A DNA stretch of 64,000 nt from Bedellia somnulentella (Eukaryota > Arthropoda > Insecta > Lepidoptera > Bedelliidae). The notes beneath the pieces were generated by a model. That model made no database searches and was not told the origin of the DNA. It saw nothing but the letters and a program-made list of their open reading frames with translations. The stretch covers positions 5,084,001 through 5,148,000 of the forward strand of contig OY755181.1 in NCBI GenBank assembly GCA_963576735.1, given 5' to 3'. Position numbers and translations under genes: made by a program. Below are positions 1-10,089 of this stretch, piece by piece. The first letter of the stretch is position 1; the number at the start of each line of letters is the position of its first letter.

Positions 1-53
1 CCGCGACTTTCGGGTATACGCCCCCGTCGCTCTGCCAATTGAGCTACAGTGTC
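1..53 (-). repeat. tRNA-like repeat, cut by window edge
   Basis: On the minus strand this reads as the 5' two thirds of the tRNA-like sequence found complete at 1127-1199 and 1527-1599: acceptor strand gacactg, D-arm gctc...gagc, and the same anticodon region. The flank to about 105 (tttctttgtttcttt) resembles the flank of the other two copies, so this is a third member of one repeat rather than an independent tRNA gene. Confidence 0.5.
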
Positions 54-139
54 AACTGGCTACTAGTGCAAAATTCTTCTTTTCTTTGTTTCTTTAATAC
101 TTTTTAAGTACTGTCACAGTTTTTAGTAATCATAATGAT

Positions 140-250
140 TGTTTTTCATAAAAAAATCATGGTCATTTAAAATGCTGCATACAAAAAGAGCGAGTCGACT
201 TATAGAACAAAGTTGTCTACGCAGATGTAGTCACGGCTGGATATTAGTAT
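140..250 (+). mobile_element. Degenerate Helitron-like 3' end
   Basis: The segment ends with ctacgcagatgtagtcacgg, which resembles the 3' end of the Helitron at 30716-32178 (ccacgcggatgtagtcgcgg). A paralogous, equally decayed copy lies at 44540-44660. The terminal CTAG is not preserved. Confidence 0.35.
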
Positions 251-251
251 A

Positions 252-380
252 TAGAGAGAACAGAATAGATAAGCTTTTTATTGCACATCAAATTTTAAAT
301 ACATGCAAACTAATTAGTTTTAGTAGTTTATTACTGAAAGCGATCTCTTTTACACAAATTTTAAAAGGTAAGGTTAGTAC
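252..380 (-). mobile_element. LINE 3' tail (tail F), degenerate
   Basis: On the minus strand it carries the gaaagcgatctctt region of tail F and ends with a gcaataaaaagct-like run next to agaatagat. The same tail appears at 4622-4712, 47215-47350 and 56462-56600. No coding sequence remains. Confidence 0.45.
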
Positions 381-404
381 AATTATAGTTATGATAGGTA
401 GTAG

Positions 405-640
405 TAAAAATAAGGATATTGCAGGCTTGAAGCACCTGATTATTCGAAAATTAAGATGAGTCAGTGCTTCGGTGGGCACATTAAGCCGTCGGTCTCGGTT
501 ACTATTACGGTAGTAGCCGTTAGTCTGCCAACCCGCATTTGGCCATCGTGGTGGAGTATGGCCAAATCACCCTATACAGGGTAGGCTCGAGCCCCTTGGC
601 TCGGACATACATGGGCTGTGAGATGAGGTAGTAAACCAAA
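405..640 (+). mobile_element. Lep1-like SINE body (head missing)
   Basis: It contains gatattgcaggcttgaagc, gggcacattaagccgtcgg and a tagtagccgttag block that match the copy at 22256-22565 and the general Lep1 pattern (GGCACGTTAAGCCGT...). The paralogous sequence at 44700-44790 runs from the tail-F-like block straight to the atcaactatttaca motif seen here at 663. That suggests this SINE was inserted into an older repeat. Confidence 0.55.
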
Positions 641-1089
641 GAGACAGAACATATGTTGCTTGGATCAACTATTTACAATCTAATTTATTGCGAAAATCAA
701 CAGATATAGATATAACTACAGATAAATCTAAATGATTATACTTGAATTTTATATATAGTAATAATTATATTACAGTGTTGAATTGTATTACGGAAGAAGC
801 CGTGATGCCCTGAGCTTAGTACAAAATATAATCATTTATTTCAAAGTGAAAAGATAAATCTTTGTTTTTTGAACGTCAGATTTCAACTTAATACTAAGTT
901 TACTTCGGATTAGGAAGGTGTTTTGTTGAGAGAAGAACCCGTAAGAAACTCTTTTTTACGTCCATTACAATTTTGGTGTTAGCCCGGAAAACATCCTGCA
1001 CAGAGCCCTGATGACACCGAGTCATTTCATCATTTATGTATTCATTAACATTGTAGGTTTTTACACTAAAATTTCTTTTAACCACTGCT
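641..1089. other. No recognisable feature
   Basis: AT-rich sequence. Only 660-700 resembles 44755-44800. The short minus ORF at 900-1085 has no recognisable motif. Confidence 0.5.
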
Positions 1090-1126
1090 TTGAATAAAAG
1101 ATGTTATTAAAGGAAAGAAAAATTTC

Positions 1127-1199
1127 GACACTGGCGGGGTTCGAACCCGCGACCTTCGGGTATACGCCCCCGTCGCTCTGTCAACTGAGCTACAGTGTC
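1127..1199 (-). tRNA. tRNA-like sequence, probably a tRNA-derived repeat
   Basis: A 73-nt cloverleaf-like sequence, the near mirror of 1527-1599. Acceptor stem gacactg/cagtgtc pairs over 7 bp, and D and T arms are intact apart from one D-loop change. The anticodon arm is abnormal (see 1527-1599), so I do not call it a working tRNA. Confidence 0.35.
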
Positions 1200-1526
1200 A
1201 GTTGGCATCCAGCGCGAAATTTTTCTATCCTTTGTTTCTTTTTTACACGTTCAAGTAGTGTTTGCGTTTCCTACCTCCGAATTTTAACTAATTCGGACGG
1301 CCACTTGTCTATCTTTTCAGATAGAATGCAAATGTTGGAAACGCCTAACTATTACATAATTTAATGTTTTTTGACATGAATTCCTCATGTGGGGATTATT
1401 ACTCATAAATAAAAGATGTTATTAAAGGAAAGAATTAGTCAAAATTTGGAGGTAGGAAACGCAAACACTACTTGAACGTGTAAAAAAGAAACAAAGCATA
1501 AAGAAATTTCGCGCTGCATGCCAACT

Positions 1527-1599
1527 GACACTGTAGCTCAGTTGGCAGAGCGACGGGGGCGTATACCCGAAGGTCGCGGGTTCGAACCCCGCCAGTGTC
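1527..1599 (+). tRNA. tRNA-like sequence, probably a tRNA-derived repeat
   Basis: Acceptor stem (7 bp), D stem gctc/gagc and T arm gcggg-ttcgaac-cccgc are all perfect. A-box-like (tagctcagttgg) and B-box (ggttcgaaccc) promoters are present. The anticodon arm offers only a 4-bp stem cggg/cccg with an 8-nt loop and no U33 in place, so decoding is unlikely. Three copies within 1.6 kb and inverted flanks point to a tRNA-derived element. Confidence 0.4.
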
Positions 1600-1690
1600 G
1601 AAATTTTTCTTTCCTTTAATAACATCTTTTATTTATGAGTAATAATCCCCACATGAGGAATTCATGTCAAAAAACATTAAACACTGCTTT

Positions 1691-1994
1691 GAATTTGATT
1701 TCTGATAAATTTAAAAGGTCCTCAGGTATTTTATTATATTATCTACTTTTATTTATTTACATCCAATATATTTTTTGTATTTTTTGCTAAATTTACATAT
1801 TACTTTTTAAAATTAACCATTATTATACATTTATTAATAAGGTTTGCATTTTATTTTAATACTAAGTTTTAAATTTGTACAGAATAACCTTAATCTATGA
1901 GTTTTAAATATATATACAAAAGATAGAAATAATAATTAAACTATATAAAAAATATTTTCAAAATCACTGCCGCTGGGGGGAAGCATATAGCATA
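1691..1994. other. AT-rich, no feature seen
   Basis: Nothing beyond A/T-rich low-complexity sequence up to the mariner boundary. Confidence 0.5.
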
Positions 1995-3314
1995 TACATT
2001 CGGTGTACTAAGTATCGGGAATTTGTCAATAAAACAAAAAATACAAATTATTCATCTAAATTTATTTTATCGCCTTCAAAGTAGGCCCCATCGCTTGCAA
2101 TACAACATCTCCACCGCTTCACCCAGTCTTCCATACATTTTTCATAGGCTATTTGCGGTATGGCCTTTAGCTCATTCAGCGAATTTTCTTTTATGGCTTC
2201 TATCGACTCAAAACGTTTTCCTCGAAGTGGTAATTTTAACTTGGGAAATAAAAAAAGTCAGACGGAGCCATATCAGGTGAATACGGTGCTTGGTCGAGAA
2301 CTTTTGTTGAATTTTTCGCTAAAAACTCTTTCACTATAATGGCTGTGTGTGATGGTGCATTAACATGGTGCAGCATCCATGAGTTGTGTTGCCACAAATC
2401 TGGACGTCTTCGGCGGATACTCTCACGCAAACGATTCATGACGCCTAAATAATATTCTTTATTCACTGTTTCTCCCTCTGGAAGGAATTCGGAGTGAACC
2501 ACACCACGGTAGTCAAAAAAAACTGTCAGCATCACCTTGATTTTGGAGCGACTTTGCCGCGGTTTTTGGGTTTCGGCTCGTTTTCGAGACGCCATTCTGA
2601 AGACTGTTGGCTTGTTTGCATGTCGCACTCATAAACCCATTTCTCGTCGCCAGTTATTATACGTTTCATAAAGGTCGGATCCGTAGAAGCTCGGGAAACC
2701 ATGTCTTCAGCGACATGCTTTCGCTGCGTTTTTTGAACAAAATTGAGCTCTTTTGGAACTAGTCGAGCGGCGACGCGTTTCATGCCTAAAATGTCAATGA
2801 GAATGTTGTGGACGGACTTAAAAGATATGTTCACCTCACAAGCCAACTCTCATACTCACTCATACGTCGATTTTCGAGCACTAGCTTCTTGATTCTATCG
2901 ATGTTTTCTTTGGTCGTAGCGGTTGAAGGTCTACCAGAACGAGGCAAGTCTACTACTACTTCTCGGCCTTCTTTAAAAGCCTTATACCATTCATAAGCCC
3001 TTGTTTTCGATATACACGATTTGCCGTAGGTATTTCGCAACATTTTTAGTGATTCACCACATGAAATATCATTCGAAACACAAAATTTAAGGCACACTCT
3101 TTGTTCAACAATATTTTCCATTGTAAAAATCGCCGAGGACTCAAAACTATGACCAACAATAAATGTAGTTTAAAACAAATTAAATTTCAGATCCCACTCA
3201 AATTTTGGGCGCTAAATCAGTACAGTGCTACCAACATGCAGTAAAAAAATTTGAACGATCTCTTTTACGCGGGTCTTTTTATTGACATATTCCCGATACT
3301 TTTTACACAGTGTA
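1995..3314 (-). mobile_element. mariner-family transposon, complete but dead
   Basis: About 1.32 kb, the normal mariner length. Terminal inverted repeats: the left end contains aagtatcgggaatttgtcaa (2010-2029) and the right end, inverted, aagtatcgggaatatgtcaa, followed in both by taaaa. Both ends abut TA, the expected target dinucleotide. The single transposase frame on the minus strand is broken (see next entry). Confidence 0.9.
2236..3121 (-). pseudogene. mariner transposase pseudogene (D,D34D type)
   Basis: Three consecutive minus-strand pieces, 3121-2831, 2846-2532 and 2628-2236, lie in three different frames and together cover the N-terminal helix-turn-helix region and most of the catalytic domain. 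Recognisable motifs are KTRAYEWYKAFKEG with RSGRPST (N-terminus), TGDEKWVYE (first catalytic Asp), HHVNAPSHTA and YSPDMAPSDFF (third Asp). In active mariners the second motif reads HDNAPxHTA, so the second catalytic Asp is replaced by Val here. Two frameshifts (near 2840 and 2560-2600) plus this substitution make the protein inactive. The frame ends soon after YSPDMAPSDFF, so the C-terminus is also lost. The start at 3121 (MENIVEQR) fits the usual mariner N-terminus. Confidence 0.9.
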
Positions 3315-4123
3315 GTATATAAGCATATTTTATTATACATTTTTACTCATAAGCTTATGAAAGATGTATTTACTATTGACAATCTGTATTTTGGTATTGA
3401 AATTTAATTTTGTTTTTATTGCCATTCAGTACAAGATTATTGGAAGTAACCCATGTTTAAATCTGTGAAACCGTGTTATTTACCTCGTCAATATTCAGAT
3501 TATTTCTTTTAACGTCAAGTACTAAAGAATTATCATCAGCAATCTCGGACCAAAAATAAAAATGGGTCCAAAATAGAAACCTGAGGATAACACTGAGCCT
3601 CCTCGGCCCGTGCGTTCATTAAGGATACGCCAATAGTATTCAAGTGGTTGAAAGTTGTGACGCACCTTTAATGTTGAAACTCTGGCTATATTTTTTGACA
3701 ATATAAATCCACACAAAAACCTCTTTCCACACTTTAACAAGTAGTATTCAATAAATAAAGAGGACTAAACTTCAAAATATAAAACATTTGGTTATTCATA
3801 GCTGAGATAAGTCTTTGAATCTAATAAAGTTTTTTAGTAATACTATACAATAAAATATTGAAATGTCATTTTCTTAAACAACCTAACTCAATTTGAATAA
3901 AATAAGAGAGCTGTCACCATCTGTCTCAAACACGGTCTCTCTTGGTAAACGGACACGATTGTTCTTAAACATTTACATAATAAGTCATATCTTTATCGTC
4001 GGTCGTCTTATTCACTGAATACATTAATAGTTATTTTATTATATTCACTTTTAATATTTACAAAAACTTGATCGCTTTGTTTTGTTTACACAATGAAAAA
4101 AACCACTAAATTAGGGTTTTTAA
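3315..4123. other. No recognisable feature
   Basis: AT-rich non-coding sequence. Short ORFs here show no family motif. Confidence 0.5.
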
Positions 4124-4214
4124 TACACGACATGGTATAAAAAGAATGATAGCAACACATCCTCTCACACACGGCACGTTCACTTACTACTGTACTCTTT
4201 GTACCATGTCGTGT
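4124..4214. repeat. 91-bp foldback element
   Basis: The left end tacacgacatggtataaaaa and the right end tttgtaccatgtcgtgta are inverted repeats of about 20 bp around a 50-nt C-rich loop. It may be a miniature transposon remnant. The flanks taa/ata do not give a clear duplication. Confidence 0.5.
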
Positions 4215-4425
4215 AATAAATACCTACTTTAGAACAAAAAAAACTATGTAATGATTTATTTCCAATCGCCAAACTCAAATAAACTCAAAATTATTTTTTT
4301 TAATGCATGCAGATTTGCTTGACCTATTTGGTTTTTTTTATTTCAAAGTGGTACTTAAAGCCTGATAAAGGTTACATGCTAGAGAAGTATTGATTAATGT
4401 GAAAATACTCTCCAAGGCTCAAACT

Positions 4426-4885
4426 TCGAATATCTCCGAAGGTGTTGGCAGAGGTTCGAATGCTTCTAAGCATCAGGTGACATTGTTCCCTGGTTTTAAG
4501 AGTAGTAGGCCTATCGCCGAACTGTTCAAATTCACTGTAACATGAAAGTGTAAATCACACAGAGCCCGCCGGGCTGCCGACAAATGTGTGCAGTTTTTTG
4601 CTGGCGGTCTAGTTTTCATACAAAAAATAGAATAGAATAACTTTTTATTGCACATCAAACACAAATTTACAAAAATAATAATATGATCAAACAGTTTACA
4701 GTGAGGTAACCCTTTTAACACAGGCTGCCCCGGGTTGAATCGCCGGGCAATGTGCTCAGTGTACATTGCGCTAAATAAGTACTACTCAATCATGTAGGTT
4801 TCCTTGGGATGTTTGCCCTCAACAACCATGTTATATTTACCACACATATGACTTTAGGATATACAAATTGGTGTAGGACCGACCG
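4426..4885 (-). mobile_element. SINE A, old copy interrupted by a LINE tail
   Basis: Minus-strand SINE A is recognisable at 4426-4560 (gaaggtgttggcagagg, gtaggcctatcgccg) and 4740-4885 (ccacacatatgactttagga, acaaattggtgtagg). In between, 4622-4712 is a minus-strand tail-F LINE end (gaatagaataactttttatt). Both are diverged from the other copies. Confidence 0.6.
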
Positions 4886-5159
4886 AAATTTTAAAAAACG
4901 GTTCTCAGAATTTACATATCGCAGATAATTTATTTTCCACAACTTCGTTTGTATATAAATACAGTTTCCAAAAGTATTTTCCCAGAAAAACTAAAACCAG
5001 ATTCTTAAAATGAATGTTTAGATTTTACCAACTATATCTCTTTCTATAATCTCATTATTGCAAAGGTTTAAAAAAGCGAAGTAACTTTATTTATAGTCTT
5101 ACAAATCGTACATTTTTTAACTAGATATTATTTATGTTAGAAAATTTTTATAAGTAAAA

Positions 5160-5470
5160 CGCGGATGCATGCCTGTTTGTATGCATGCTTGCTTGCCTGC
5201 TTGGTTGCATGTGAGGGGGGTGCAGGGGACTCTCCCAACCAGGGCTGAGGCCCCCTGCTTGGGAGGTTCGGGGGGCGAAAGCTCTCTGCAGGATTTGTTA
5301 GTTAAAAAAATAAGTCATATTTAGTTAGGTTAGGTTAGATTATGTATAAAACGAGCGAGCGGAGCGCAGTGGAGCGAGCACCTTAAATGCATGATGCATG
5401 CATGCCTGCTTGCTAGCATGCATACTTGCTTGTTTGCAGCTTGCTTGCATGCTTGCTGCATGTAGAGGAC
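5160..5470. repeat. Low-complexity GCATGC/TTGC tracts around a GC-rich core
   Basis: Irregular repeats of gcttgc/gcatgc occupy about 5166-5210 and 5388-5465. Between them is an unusually G/C-rich stretch (about 5212-5290) and a purine-rich gagcgagcggagcgcagtgg segment near 5351. No ORF. Function unknown. Confidence 0.5.
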
Positions 5471-5500
5471 GGGGAGCGGGGTATACTACCTACATAAAAT

Positions 5501-5727
5501 ATGCCGTGTAGTGTTGGCTTAGAATAATACTACCCCATTGTTTGTGATCGTAAGAGGCGACTAAGGGTATAGGGGCTTTTTAAGTGCTTTTTGGGCGATG
5601 TGGTTGGAGACCCATCACCAAAAACATTTATTATTACCATCTTTTGCCCAATCAGCTTCCAAAAGTGGCTGAGGAATTTCTCCTTCCAAAGCTCTGGCTA
5701 CACCGTTAAGGGATTTATAGCCGTGAG

Positions 5728-5758
<31 letters not shown>
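5501..5758 (+). mobile_element. Repeat B, full-length copy with 7-bp TSD
   Basis: Starts (atgc)cgtgtagtgttggcttag and ends in (atgt)n. It is flanked by ataaaat at 5494-5500 and 5759-5765, a target-site duplication consistent with retroposition. Confidence 0.75.
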
Positions 5759-5759
<1 letters not shown>

Positions 5760-5765
5760 TAAAAT

Positions 5766-6225
5766 TATAGTTTGTAATTTAAAGTATGTAATTCAATATA
5801 TCTGTATTTGAAATGTATGGAAAATAATTTTATGGAATAGTGATTATTCGGAAAAACAATATTGCGTAATTAAGGTATATCTGAGATTTTGATTCTATGG
5901 GAATCCGTTCTAGTGGTTAATCAAAATGATAGTAAAGAAACAAAAAGGCAATCGATAATCTGGAATGTAAGAATATGGTATTTGAAATTTCGGTGAAACA
6001 ATATCATTACAATTTAAGTTGATAAGTTTACGGTACAATCATATTCTGATTTAAAAGTTTCGGAAATACAGTATGTAACCCTCTAGCCACATCGACTAAG
6101 AATCACTTAAAAAACCCCAAAAACTATAAGTCACCTTTTACTAAAAATTTTTATAGGTCATACCATATTTTTCACACAATTAACACGTGGTAAATGCAAA
6201 ACATAAAACCAATACTCATGAATTT
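5766..6225. other. No recognisable feature
   Basis: AT-rich sequence without motif or long ORF. Confidence 0.5.
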
Positions 6226-6361
6226 GTTAGCGTAATAAGGCCACGCATTATGTTTGAAGATTAAAAAGAAAACGTTTTGATGAAGGTGGTCATTTGAAGT
6301 GATAATAAAAGAAGACCTTGTGTGAGATTGATAGTCTGGTAAAACAAAATAGGTTTTGAAA
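6226..6361 (+). mobile_element. LINE C fragment, highly degenerate
   Basis: Positions 6226-6350 resemble the plus-strand LINE C pieces at 33040-33200 and 56878-57000 (gtaataaggccacgc..., gaagattaaaaagaaaacg). It abuts the opposite-strand copy that starts at 6362. Confidence 0.3.
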
Positions 6362-6905
6362 TTACATACATACATACATATTCTCACGCCGTTAGTTCCC
6401 ATTGGGGTAGGCAGAGACTATCGATCGCCACTTTGTACGATCCTGGCAAACCTCTCTGGCTTCGTTTACATCCATCAATCTTTTCATACATGCTCTTTTA
6501 TTCTTCATACTGCGGACACCTGCCTTTTTGAGCACATGTTCTATTTGATCCAAATGTGTCCTCCGAGGTCGTCCTCTACTAACATTACCTTCCACACTGG
6601 CTCTATATATCTCTTTCACCAATTTACTGTCATCCATCCTCTCTATGTGCCGAAACCATCTCAACATTCCTTTTTCTATCTTTCTTACAATATCATCTTT
6701 TACACCACACCTTTCACGAATCACATCATTCCTCACACGATCACATAACCTTACATTACACACTTTTCTGAGGGATCTCATTTCTACTGCATTCACTCTA
6801 CTTTCATGCTTCTTCTGCCACACCCAACATTCACTGCCATACATAAGCGTAGGAACGAGGACAGCATCATGCACAGCCATTCGGGCCTTTGCAGACACCA
6901 ATACT
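6362..6905 (-). mobile_element. LINE C (RTE-like), 5'-truncated copy
   Basis: The 3' end on the minus strand is ggcgtgagaatatgtatgta (microsatellite tail near 6362-6380). The coding remainder is 6392-6901. It supplies the reference for the short LINE C tails elsewhere in the window. Confidence 0.8.
6392..6901 (-). CDS. C-terminal part of an RTE-like LINE polyprotein
   Basis: An open frame of 169 codons whose 5' end is set by truncation, not by a true start. It matches the region downstream of the RT palm in many LINEs: VLVPTLMYGSECWVWQKKH (thumb/connection), then RNDVIRERCGVKDD, MLRWFRHIERMDD, and a basic GRPRRTHLDQIEHVLKKAG block, ending DRTKWRSIVSAYPNGN*. No RT catalytic motifs remain. The frame is intact over its length, so the insertion is fairly young. 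The clade assignment (RTE-like) rests on these motifs and the short-unit microsatellite tail. Confidence 0.75.
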   Translation of the reverse strand: MVSAKARMAVHDAVLVPTLMYGSECWVWQKKHESRVNAVEMRSLRKVCNVRLCDRVRNDVIRERCGVKDDIVRKIEKGMLRWFRHIERMDDSKLVKEIYRASVEGNVSRGRPRRTHLDQIEHVLKKAGVRSMKNKRACMKRLMDVNEAREVCQDRTKWRSIVSAYPNGN

Positions 6906-7009
6906 TTGCAAGAAATTGTATTCTATATTTACAATTCATTCCATAATTATAACTTTCTTAGATCAACCTTATGGAGTATTCTAAGAAAATAAAATGCTTT
7001 AATATTAAA

Positions 7010-9145
7010 GATATTTCATTTAGTCTCCAGAATAAGTCGTTGTGAACTAAAAGCACGATTATGTATTTGTAATAAGTCGTTGTTCACTGTTCTGTAAAGC
7101 TTTGATCCGTACTTGTAGTAATTCTCATGGTGCGATATTAAACTCCGCCAGATATTCTCGTATCGAACAGAATTATCTGCTTTGTGACGTTTGCCTACTC
7201 TGTAACTAAGCTGTAGATATTAAGAAGATATATCCAACGTAATGAGCAAGTATGGGCATCACCTATTTTTCTAACTTTAGACCATATCTTCGGATTTATT
7301 TGTTTTCATTCTTAATGAATATAGCTAGAAAAAATAATAAAAACGTCGAAATTTGTAATTCTCATTTTAACACAATCTATTTATTTACAGCTTATGTGTT
7401 ATTTGTTTTTAAGCGACTATCATATTTTTAAATCTTATAGATAGAAAGAAAGAAATCAAAATGTTTATTCGCCATTGTGCAACATAAAATGAAAATATTG
7501 AAATTAAAAGTTAACTAAAAACTAACACAATAAAAAAAACAAATCTACATAAACATTTTGCACCACGTTAAATAAGCAGGTCAGTAATTTGCATAAGCAT
7601 AAAGCATAAAGCATAAACGTTCACGCCGCATATCCCCGAAGGGGTTGGCAGAGGTACTAATACTTCTGAACATCACGTGACTTTGTCATCTGTACTGTGT
7701 GTACTCACGTGATAGGGGGCAGGCCTATCGCCGTTTTGTACGAATACACTGTCACATGACTAAGTACAACTCAGCCATGTGGGTTTCCTCACGATGTTTT
7801 CCCTCACCGTTAACAACCATGATAAATTAACCACACATATGTCTTTAGAAAAGACAAATTGGTGTAGGCCCCGACCCGGGATTTGAACACTAGTCGCTTG
7901 CACGTTAACCGAGTGTTCTACCCACTGGGCTATCACGGCTATTTGCTCATTAATATTTAGATTCACAACTACAAGATACGCCAGAAGCATTTAATATGCA
8001 TTGAAGCTAAACCGCTCTTTATATTTAAAGCGATGTGAATCCTTTGTGATGGTTTATGGTTGAAATACATTTTAAACAAGAGCGCACAAGTACGTCTTAC
8101 GTAAGAACCATATGCATTATAAAAGATTGAAGGCTTTTAAGGAAGTCTCTTATACCGTCATTAGTGGTTAAACTCATATTATGTTTGCTTCATTATGAAG
8201 CTGATATTTTGGTCTTGATTATTTGTGATACTCACTGTATATTTGTTTTCTAAAAGGGTTGACCCCCCTTGTTTAAAGGCCTGTGGAGTGATATTGAAGA
8301 AGCTATAATCTAGCTGAGAATACTTTCTGCTGAAAGCGACTTTCATTGTTTGTTTTTGTCAAAGGCTTAAATTAAAGACTTTACCAAGTTATCATAATTA
8401 GGGATAGCTATATTTTATACAGAGCAAGTATAAACATAAAAAAAAACCTTATATTATTTAATATATGCAGGTGTTAAAATCCTCAATATAAAAGCCTTTC
8501 TGATAATAAAAGGCCCGAATTACGTGCAGGGTCATGTGCGATGTGTTAGTGTCTTTATGATTTTTAAAATCTTGTACGTGTAAGCAATTATTTTAAACAT
8601 TTACAGTTTAATATGTTAATGAGGCTATAATTCGGTAAATGCAGTCTGTTTTCTTTCCCTATTGTTTAAAATATGTCTCTCACTTAAAAACTGAACTCAA
8701 CATATAAAATCTGTTTACAGCAACGTAGTATCTACAGTGAAAAATAACATTATTAATAAGTTTTAGCTGACCTTTTTTCGTTTGCTGACGAAAAAATATA
8801 CTTGAATGTTGAGTATCTTATTTTTAATATAATATTATGGCAAGTCAAGTGCTGTAACAAGACCTTTTCGGGTCGGTACAATATACTTTTCTTGACCTAT
8901 ATTTTGTTTCATATTCAAACGGAATGCAAAATAGCTAAGTCGAGTTCAGTCTATTTAGTTTTGAAACATTTTCAGCAAAAATACCAGCTCTATTTCAGTG
9001 AAATAAATTGGATGAGAAGGGTTTAGTTGCTCACTACTTATATCTGTATTGTTTTTAGTGATCTCTTACGTTGTTTATTCAGACAAAAGGTTTCTTAGTC
9101 GTAATTGTATCGATTTAATGATGGCGTATAAAACGTTTTCATATA
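7010..9145. repeat. Dispersed paralogous segment, copy 1
   Basis: Shares many blocks with 58990-60903: ccagaataa(g/t)tcgttgtgaac near 7027/59009, attataaaagattgaaggct near 8115/59690, aatataatattatg near 8827/60338, and tatttagttttga-type sequence near 8952. The middle (7160-7570) is not similar to its partner. It holds no coding sequence I can recognise. It gives the empty site for B (60398-60649) and E (60904-63067), and its partner gives the empty site for the SINE at 7593. Confidence 0.75.
7593..7940 (-). mobile_element. SINE A (A1), full-length
   Basis: Minus-strand head gccgtgatagcccagtgggt (A box) and gtgttcaaatccc (B box), body aaattggtgtaggcc..., and tail of tttatgc repeats. Flanked by atttgc at 7587-7592 and 7941-7946. 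The paralog at 59480-59495 has the uninterrupted sequence cagtaatttgctcat. Confidence 0.9.
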
Positions 9146-9644
9146 CATATAGAGTTAACAAAAAGTATAATGCGCGTTGCTTCAAGAAATAAAGGTGCTA
9201 TACCTGTAGTAAGAGCACCTGATAAATCTTTCAGTAATACTTTTTAGTTAAAAATCGATTGCACAATTTATTGATAAAGACATCGCAGTCCAAAGGGAAT
9301 AAGATTACTGATTCCTTATATCAGAAGGTTGTAATACAGACTGCCAACGCAATTTGTCCGTTAATAGTAGGTTCTAACATAGTCGAGATCACGCCGAATT
9401 TCGTTAATGAGCGCCGAGGAGGTTTCGCTGCTATGAAATTAATTATCTGAAACAATAAGCTTTCTGAAAAACCTACTACCTTTATTTCCTGTTGCGAACA
9501 AGGTCGTCTGATTATTTGGAGACAATTTCACTAACACTAATGTGTTTCTGATTGTTTTGATAAACGGGTTGAATTGGGTTTTCATTGAATTTGTTTTTAC
9601 GTCAATTTGAATATTAAAGAGACGATGAGAGTGTGTTTTTTGTT
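9146..9644. other. No recognisable feature
   Basis: AT-rich. A 63-codon ORF at 9259-9450 shows no motif. Confidence 0.5.
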
Positions 9645-9770
9645 GTATAGTGTTGGCTTAGAATAGGACAAAGCTATGACTTTACGAGGGTTTTGTACTC
9701 AACTGGCGGTATAATGGATTTATAAGTGCTTTTTAGGGGGCTGTGGTGGTCAACCCCGAATACAATAAAA
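9645..9770 (+). mobile_element. Repeat B, 5' part, degenerate
   Basis: Contains tagtgttggcttagaatag at 9647-9665 and a decayed tttataagtgctttttaggggg block. The 3' half is missing. Confidence 0.5.
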
Positions 9771-10089
9771 AGACAAAAAAGTGTTTAAACATCTTTCTCC
9801 CACAAGACTAAAGAGAAGTATCTCTTGTAAAAGATCTAAAAATCTTATCCAAAAATATTTATTTAATGTAATGTATGTTTTTTTCAGGTAATTTGAAACT
9901 TCGAGCCCCAACTGACGTCGGTTGTGCGTGCAATGTGCCCTGCCCATTGCCACTTAGGTTTAGCAACTCTTCGGGCTATGTCAGTGACCCAGGTTCTTCT
10001 GCAGATTTCCTCTTTTTGGATTTGATCGCGACACAACACGGCTATATTCAAGATAAATCAACTTGCTTGCATTTTATACTCACCCCATT
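9771..10089. other. No recognisable feature
   Basis: A 78-codon plus ORF (9875-10111) shows no family motif. Confidence 0.4.

Larger units (their letters stand above)
1090..1690. repeat. Inverted pair of a tRNA-containing repeat
   Basis: The arm at about 1098-1290 is repeated in reverse complement at about 1436-1640, including the tRNA-like core and the flank gaggtaggaaacgcaaacac. The spacer segment 1361-1434 (ttttttgacatgaattcctc...) also reappears inverted at 1610-1683, so two overlapping inverted units are nested here. No open reading frame of interest. Confidence 0.75.

Noticed and set aside
139..459. 106-codon plus ORF near the start of the window.
   Set aside because: It runs across a decayed Helitron end, a LINE tail and part of a SINE; composition is AT-driven and there is no motif.
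1527..1599. A functional tRNA gene.
   Set aside because: The anticodon arm has only a 4-bp stem and an 8-nt loop without U33, and the sequence is part of a repeated inverted unit.
5319..5345. ttagttaggttaggttag looks like the insect telomere repeat TTAGG.
   Set aside because: Only about two imperfect units; no array and no telomere-specific retroelement next to it.
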